Shown: one piece after another, positions 1-5,022 of the stretch
Layout: the number at the start of each line of letters is the position of its first letter
Position numbering within the stretch: position 1 is the stretch's first letter
Source: Pseudomonadota bacterium
GTDB lineage: Bacteria; Pseudomonadota; Gammaproteobacteria; Burkholderiales; Thiobacillaceae
Reading direction: 5' to 3'
DNA length: 5,022 nt
NCBI GenBank assembly: GCA_021780975.1
Contig: JAJXXS010000095.1
Location: 1 to 5,022 of the forward strand
Position numbers and translations under genes: made by a program
Notes under the pieces: model-generated
The model's database searches: none
What the model saw: the letters and a program-made list of their open reading frames with translations, nothing else
What the model was told of the DNA's origin: nothing

Positions 1-1674
<1,674 letters not shown>

Positions 1675-1688
1675 GAGTAAAATCGCGA

Positions 1689-1699
1689 GTTTTGAAAAC
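1689..1699. promoter_or_regulatory. Perfect 11-base palindrome, possible operator
   Basis: The sequence GTTTTGAAAAC has two 5-base inverted arms around one central base. It is an AT-rich island in a GC-rich window and sits in the 75-base gap between divergent uvrB and the aminotransferase. It overlaps the expected transcription start of the candidate uvrB promoter, a typical place for a repressor site. It does not resemble the CTGT-N8-ACAG LexA box. Chance occurrence of a short palindrome is quite possible. Confidence 0.25.
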
Positions 1700-1704
1700 C
1701 TTCA

Positions 1705-1713
1705 ATGTTACCA
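1705..1713 (-). promoter_or_regulatory. Candidate extended -10 promoter for uvrB
   Basis: On the minus strand the divergent gap contains TGG followed by TAACAT (hexamer at 1710-1705). It matches the sigma-70 -10 consensus at four of six bases and carries the TGn extension. Transcription would begin near 1698, giving a leader of about 24 bases before the uvrB GTG. No good -35 lies at the right distance. This is a pattern match only; the aminotransferase promoter on the opposite strand could not be placed convincingly. Confidence 0.25.
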
Positions 1714-1738
1714 CCCGGCGCAGTTCCGGCCGGGGGCC

Positions 1739-1744
1739 AGGGAA
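1739..1744 (+). promoter_or_regulatory. Ribosome binding site that decides the aminotransferase start
   Basis: AGGGAA lies five bases upstream of GTG at 1750. The alternative upstream ATG at 1705 has no comparable purine-rich site. It would also add 15 residues rich in Gly and Pro that do not belong to the family. Confidence 0.6.
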
Positions 1745-1749
1745 TCACT

Positions 1750-2940
1750 GTGCAACTCTCGCGCCGCGTTCAAGCCATCAAACCGTCTCCCACCCTGGCC
1801 ATTTCCGCCAAAGCCGCCGCGCTCAAGGCGCAGGGCCGGGACATCGTCAATCTGGGGGTGGGCGAGCCCGACTTCGACACGCCGGACTTCATCAAGGCGG
1901 CTGCCATCGCGGCCATCCACCAGGGCTTCACCAAGTACACGGCGGTGGGCGGCACGCCCTCGCTCAAGGCCGCGGTGGTGGCCAAGTTCAAGCGCGAGAA
2001 CGGGCTGGATTACAGCCCCAGGCAGGTTCTGGTGTCCTGCGGGGGCAAACAGAGCTTCTACAACCTCGCCCAGGCCTATCTCAACCCGGGCGACGAGGTC
2101 GTCATTCCCGCGCCTTATTGGGTGTCGTACCCCGACATGGTGCTGCTGGCCGAGGGCGTTCCCGTGGTCGCCGCCTGCGACATTGCGCAAGGCTTCAAGC
2201 TCACGCCGGCGCAACTGGAGGGTTGCATCACCCCGCGCACGCGCATGCTGGTGCTCAACAGCCCCAGCAATCCCACTGGCGCGGTCTACAGCCGGGGGGA
2301 ACTCGCAGCTCTGGGGGAGGTGCTGCGCGCCCATCCCCAGGTGCTCATCGCCTCGGACGACATGTACGAGCACATCCTCATGGAGGACGGCGAGTTCTGC
2401 AACATCGTCAATGCCTGCCCGGACCTGTATGAGCGCACCGTCGTGCTCAACGGCGTGTCCAAGGCCTACGCGATGACCGGCTGGCGCATCGGCTATTGCG
2501 CCGGGCCGGAGCCGCTCATCGCCGCCATGGAGAACATCCAGTCGCAGTCCACCTCCAACCCGACGTCGATCTCGCAAGTGGCGGCGGAGGCGGCGCTGAA
2601 CGGCGACCAGGGCTGCATGGCGCCCATGCTGGAGGCTTTCCGCGCCCGCCACCGCTATGTCCTGGAAGCGCTCAATGCCATGCCCGGCGTGCAGTGCGTG
2701 GCCAGCGGCGGGGCCTTCTACGCCTTTCCGGACATGGCCGCCGCGATCCGGCGGCTGCATGAGCGCGGTTCGCTCGCCGAACCGACTGACCTGGCGCTGG
2801 CCGCCTATCTGCTGGAAGCGGGTGTGGCGGCGGTGCCCGGCTCCGCCTTCGGCGCGGAAGGCTGCCTGCGCTTGTCCTTCGCCACCTCGCAGGAAAATCT
2901 GCACAAGGCCCTGAGCCGCATCGCCGTGGCGCTGGCCTGA
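1750..2940 (+). CDS. PLP-dependent class I aminotransferase, aspartate aminotransferase subgroup I-beta (possible prephenate aminotransferase)
   Basis: This is a fold-type I transaminase expected to move the amino group between aspartate and 2-oxoglutarate in the cytoplasm. With the GTG start at 1750 it has 396 residues, normal for the family, and begins V-Q-L-S-R-R-V-Q-A-I-K-P, aligning directly with the Thermus thermophilus I-beta enzyme. Visible residues are GEPDFDTP (38-45), Y63 in KYTAVGG, GGKQ with K100, the PLP-stacking W124 in PYWVSYP, NSPSNPTG with N174 (170-177), D203 and Y206 in SDDMYEH, the Schiff-base lysine K238 in SKAYAMTGWRIGY with R246 for the PLP phosphate, and the substrate-carboxylate R374 in CLRLSF. 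K100 and T15 occupy the positions that recognise the distal carboxylate in the Thermus enzyme. K11 occupies a position linked to prephenate use. It is transcribed away from uvrB and ends 15 bases from the convergent GT2 gene, with no clear intrinsic terminator. The family is certain; substrate range is inferred. Confidence 0.95.
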   Translation: MQLSRRVQAIKPSPTLAISAKAAALKAQGRDIVNLGVGEPDFDTPDFIKAAAIAAIHQGFTKYTAVGGTPSLKAAVVAKFKRENGLDYSPRQVLVSCGGKQSFYNLAQAYLNPGDEVVIPAPYWVSYPDMVLLAEGVPVVAACDIAQGFKLTPAQLEGCITPRTRMLVLNSPSNPTGAVYSRGELAALGEVLRAHPQVLIASDDMYEHILMEDGEFCNIVNACPDLYERTVVLNGVSKAYAMTGWRIGYCAGPEPLIAAMENIQSQSTSNPTSISQVAAEAALNGDQGCMAPMLEAFRARHRYVLEALNAMPGVQCVASGGAFYAFPDMAAAIRRLHERGSLAEPTDLALAAYLLEAGVAAVPGSAFGAEGCLRLSFATSQENLHKALSRIAVALA

Positions 2941-2955
2941 GCGTCTTTCCTCCCG

Positions 2956-3768
2956 CTACAGGGGCACGGAAGGCGGCGGGGGCGGGGGCGGCGCGCCCTC
3001 GGGCATCAAGCTCTGCCCGTAGCGCTGGAACTGTGCGTACTCATACAGCTTGGCGTACTTGAGGAAGGCGTAGTAGCTCATGGTCACCGAACCGATGAAG
3101 CCGCCCCAGCCGTTGAGAAAATTGCGCTTGAAAAGATAGCTGCGCAGGAAGGCGTAAGGCAGGTACAGCGCCATCTTCCAGGGACTGGGACGAAAGCGGC
3201 GCTTGACCTTGTCGGCCACCAATCCGGTGGAATAGGCGTTGATCTTCTCCACCTTCACATGCAGGCTGGTTTCGGCGTAATGGTAGAAGGGGTGCTTGAG
3301 CCACTTGATGCGTCCCTCCACCTTGGGCGCGGCATGCACCGGCATGTCGGAGACGCGCCCGCGGCGCTTGTCGAACAGGCGCAAAAATCCGTTCATGCGC
3401 ACCTTGGGCGAGGACATGCGCCAGAACATCTGCTCCTGGCGCGGGATTTCGTAGCCGTCGGCATCGAAGCCGCGCGCCCGCAAGTCCTGGATTTCGTCGA
3501 TCAACGCGGGCGACAGCGCCTCGTCGGCATCCAGCAGCAGGGCCCAGCGGTGCGCGGTGTTTTCCAGCGCCAGCTGCTTTTGTGGGCCATAGCCGAGAAA
3601 TTTGTGCTGCAGGAACTTGCAGCCATAACGCTGGGCGATGGCCGGTGTTTCGTCCGTGCTGTAGGAGTCCAGCACCACCACTTCGTCGGCCCACTTCACG
3701 CTTTCCAGGCAGGCCGGGAGCGTGCGCGCGTTGTTGAAGGTGGTGATGAAGACGGAAATGGGTTCCAC
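2956..3768 (-). CDS. Family 2 glycosyltransferase, WaaE/KdtX-like (lipopolysaccharide core type)
   Basis: A GT-A fold sugar transferase expected to act at the cytoplasmic face of the inner membrane on a lipid-linked or core glycan. Counting from GTG 3768 it has 270 residues. Motifs are the N-terminal nucleotide-binding strand SVFITTFNNA, VVVLDSYSTDET (donor-binding region, 31-41) and the metal-binding LLLDADEAL with the DAD triad at 80-82. The middle region VHAAPKVEGRIKWLKHPFYHY (given here as positions 144-164) resembles WaaE-like enzymes. Two hydrophobic stretches (about 200-213 and 221-237) suggest membrane association. The protein ends in seven consecutive prolines (260-266), an unusual tail. 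Start choice: GTG at 3777 forms a GTGA overlap with the GT4 stop, but the best ribosome site, GAAAGG at 3782-3777, would overlap it and is spaced 8 bases from GTG 3768. The gene follows the GT4 gene in one operon. The exact acceptor and sugar cannot be read. Confidence 0.9.
   Translation of the reverse strand: MEPISVFITTFNNARTLPACLESVKWADEVVVLDSYSTDETPAIAQRYGCKFLQHKFLGYGPQKQLALENTAHRWALLLDADEALSPALIDEIQDLRARGFDADGYEIPRQEQMFWRMSSPKVRMNGFLRLFDKRRGRVSDMPVHAAPKVEGRIKWLKHPFYHYAETSLHVKVEKINAYSTGLVADKVKRRFRPSPWKMALYLPYAFLRSYLFKRNFLNGWGGFIGSVTMSYYAFLKYAKLYEYAQFQRYGQSLMPEGAPPPPPPPSVPL
2971..2991 (-). repeat. Proline-codon run (seven Pro) in the GT2 C-terminus, G-rich on the plus strand
   Basis: Seven consecutive proline codons of mixed type (CCG, CCC and CCT) lie five codons before the GT2 stop. 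On the plus strand this reads as G-tracts of two to five bases separated by single C, a low-complexity stretch prone to slippage. As RNA from the minus strand it encodes a run that would stall ribosomes without EF-P. Confidence 0.85.
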
Positions 3769-3773
3769 TGCGT

Positions 3774-4895
3774 TCACCTTTCGTAAGCCAGCCGTGTATA
3801 CAGCGCCAGCGTCTTGTCCAGCATGTTCTGCAGGGGGAAGAAATCGCCTGCCGGAACGGGTGGGGTGTCTTTGAGCAGGGCCTCGATGCGGCGCGTGGCG
3901 GCGTCGATGTCGCTCAGTGGCAGCAGCCCGCTGGGATAGATACGGGAGAGAATCTCGCCCACGCCGCCGTGATCATAGCCGGCTGTCGGTACGCCCAGGC
4001 GCAGGGCTTCCAGGGTGGTACGGCCGAAGGACTCGGGCTGCGTGGAGAGGGAGAGCACGAGGTGGGACCAGGCCATGATGTTTTTCATGTCCTGGCGCTG
4101 GCCGGTGAAGCTCACCTCCTTTTCCAGATTGAGCGCGCGCGTCCGGTAATGCAGTTTTTGCAGGTATTTGCGCTTGGACGGCGCCGCGCCGCCGACAATG
4201 AGGCCGTGCACCGGCAGTCCGCGCTTTTTCAGGCGCCGCATGATTTCCAGGAAATCCTCATGGCCCTTGAGGCGTGTGATGCGTCCCGGCAGAAGCACGC
4301 GCAGCTTGCCTGCCGCCTCGGGGTATTCCGCCGCGACGGCTTTTTCCCATAGCTCATCGGGCTTGAAGCCGTAGGGAAATTCGCCCGCGTCGACGCCGCG
4401 ATGGATGACGTGTATCCGCTCGGGCGCCACATCGGGATAGTTGTGGAGTATGTAATCCCGCATGGTCTCGGACACGGCGATGACGGCTTCCCCCTTCATC
4501 ATCACCGCGCTGTAGCGGTTGACCGAATAGAGTCCATGGGCGGTGGTGACGAAGCGCGGGCGCCGGCGCGGCGGCATGCCGCGCCAGGCCAGCCAGGCGA
4601 CCCAGGCCGGCATGCGCGAGCGGGCGTGCAGGATGTCGACCTGTTCGCGCAGCAGGAAGCGCCGCAGGGGGCCGATGTGGCGCAGGGTCCAGAGGGATTT
4701 TTGGCCGATCGGCCAGGTATGGTGCTCGCCGCCCGCGGCCTCGATGGCCTTGACCATCCCGCCCCCCGCGGACATGACCAGCGCGCGGTGTCCGGCTGCC
4801 GCGAGGGCGCGCGTCACTTCCAGCACGCCGCGCTCCACCCCGCCCGATTCGAGGGCAGGCAGCAGCTGCAGCACCGTCAGGCGCGTGCCGTTCAA
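3774..4895 (-). CDS. Family 4 (group 1) glycosyltransferase
   Basis: A GT-B fold retaining glycosyltransferase of 373 residues, a normal length, probably acting in lipopolysaccharide or another surface glycan at the inner face of the cytoplasmic membrane. Motifs in order are the N-terminal acceptor loop LESGGVERGVLE (16-27), HARSRMPAW (90-98), TTAHGLYS (117-124), the linker VIHRGVD (163-169), the start of the C-terminal domain LLPGRITRLKGHE (201-213, with R205 and K210 placed to bind donor phosphates), SFTG (262-265), and the E-x7-E motif QPESFGRTTLEAL with E288 and E296. GVPTAGYDHGGVGEIL (301-316) follows. The start is TTG at 4895, chosen because GGAG lies eight bases upstream and the upstream gene ends there in a 4-base TTGA overlap. 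It is followed directly by the GT2 gene. Donor and acceptor are not identifiable from sequence alone. Confidence 0.93.
   Translation of the reverse strand: MNGTRLTVLQLLPALESGGVERGVLEVTRALAAAGHRALVMSAGGGMVKAIEAAGGEHHTWPIGQKSLWTLRHIGPLRRFLLREQVDILHARSRMPAWVAWLAWRGMPPRRRPRFVTTAHGLYSVNRYSAVMMKGEAVIAVSETMRDYILHNYPDVAPERIHVIHRGVDAGEFPYGFKPDELWEKAVAAEYPEAAGKLRVLLPGRITRLKGHEDFLEIMRRLKKRGLPVHGLIVGGAAPSKRKYLQKLHYRTRALNLEKEVSFTGQRQDMKNIMAWSHLVLSLSTQPESFGRTTLEALRLGVPTAGYDHGGVGEILSRIYPSGLLPLSDIDAATRRIEALLKDTPPVPAGDFFPLQNMLDKTLALYTRLAYER
3777..3782 (-). promoter_or_regulatory. Ribosome binding site for the GT2 gene, inside the end of the GT4 gene
   Basis: GAAAGG is followed by eight bases and then GTG 3768-3766. 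The same site shares its last base with the upstream GTG at 3777, which makes that GTG a poor start despite its tidy overlap with the GT4 stop at 3776-3774. Confidence 0.45.
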
Positions 4896-5022
4896 ACTTC
4901 TGGCTCCGGCCAGGTCCGGGCCAAAGCCGCGTTCAGGGAATAGGGCGCCGTGGGCAGTTCCGGCACCGCTCCGGTCATCTGGTCGGCCAGCAGGCGCGCG
5001 CTGGTGGGCGCAAGTGTCACGC
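4892..5022 (-). CDS. C-terminal fragment of a probable FAD-dependent oxidoreductase (DAO / glycine-oxidase ThiO-like)
   Basis: An open frame enters from the right edge and ends at TGA 4894-4892, giving 42 complete codons. The first readable residues, VTLAPTSARLLADQMTG, match the ending typical of D-amino-acid-oxidase family proteins such as ThiO (pattern N-G-[IV]-x-L-A-P-x-[ST]-A-x-L-[LI]-A-D), followed by the usual short P-x-x-P-Y-S tail. The split codon at the edge ends in GC, consistent with the expected glycine. In the family this C-terminal helix closes the FAD-binding domain; the enzymes oxidise glycine, D-amino acids or related amines. The stop overlaps the TTG start of the GT4 gene by four bases, so the two are translationally coupled. 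Only about a tenth of a normal protein is visible, so substrate and subfamily are open. A ThiO role in thiamine synthesis is only one possibility. Confidence 0.6.
   Translation of the reverse strand, partial: VTLAPTSARLLADQMTGAVPELPTAPYSLNAALARTWPEPEV
4904..4907 (-). promoter_or_regulatory. Ribosome binding site supporting the TTG start of the GT4 gene
   Basis: GGAG on the minus strand lies eight bases upstream of TTG 4895-4893, within the last codons of the upstream oxidase gene. No ATG or GTG with a comparable site lies nearby in this frame, so TTG is the best-supported start. Confidence 0.55.

Noticed and set aside
1677..1705. TTGAAG and TTTTAC, 17 bases apart on the minus strand, as a uvrB promoter
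   Set aside because: The -10 would end only two bases before the GTG at 1674, so transcription would begin inside the start codon or beyond it. The hexamers are also weak matches.
1708..2904. Open frame of 398 codons antisense to the aminotransferase
   Set aside because: It mirrors almost the whole aminotransferase gene, has no domain resemblance, and has composition typical of antisense shadows.
2941..2955. Intrinsic terminator between the convergent genes
   Set aside because: The 15-base gap has no inverted repeat, and its only T-run is too short to end a transcript.
3259..4943. Several plus-strand open frames (3259-3786, 3969-4352, 4401-4943) opposite the glycosyltransferases
   Set aside because: All are antisense to genes with clear GT2 and GT4 motifs, without ribosome sites or recognisable content.
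5000..5007. GCTGGTGG, identical to the E. coli Chi site
   Set aside because: An eight-base G-rich word is expected by chance in GC-rich coding DNA, and Chi specificity differs among bacteria.

Overview
The window looks like ordinary chromosome from a GC-rich Gram-negative bacterium, most likely a betaproteobacterium of the Nitrosomonadales, Gallionellales or Rhodocyclales type. This rests on the style of the UvrB N-terminus, the high GC in all genes, lipopolysaccharide-type glycosyltransferases, and uvrB lying divergent from a class I aminotransferase. The taxonomic assignment is inference; no rRNA or other marker is present.

Layout from left to right. The minus-strand gene uvrB fills 1-1674. 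Its start is inside the window and its C-terminal end runs off the left edge. A 75-base divergent intergenic region (1675-1749) separates it from a plus-strand aspartate-type (subgroup I-beta) aminotransferase at 1750-2940. After a 15-base convergent gap comes a minus-strand, tightly packed gene set, listed here in transcription order: the last 42 codons of a probable FAD-dependent amine/amino-acid oxidase (4892-5022, cut by the right edge), a GT4 glycosyltransferase (3774-4895), and a WaaE-like GT2 glycosyltransferase (2956-3768, or from 3777). The oxidase and GT4 genes overlap by 4 bases. The GT4/GT2 junction is a 4-base overlap or a 5-base gap, depending on the GT2 start. The three are almost certainly co-transcribed leftward.

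Functionally, uvrB is nucleotide excision repair and the aminotransferase belongs to amino-acid metabolism, possibly with prephenate aminotransferase activity. The two glycosyltransferases probably build the core or another part of a cell-surface glycan. The link of the oxidase to glycan synthesis is unclear. All four genes whose starts are visible appear to use non-ATG start codons (GTG, GTG, GTG, TTG).

I found no mobile element, CRISPR array, tRNA, rRNA or clear intrinsic terminator, and nothing that looks like a new biological system. The points worth a second look are the uniform non-ATG starts, the palindrome in the uvrB promoter region with no LexA box, the poly-proline tail on the GT2 enzyme, the prephenate-aminotransferase-like residues, and the truncated oxidase gene at the right edge.
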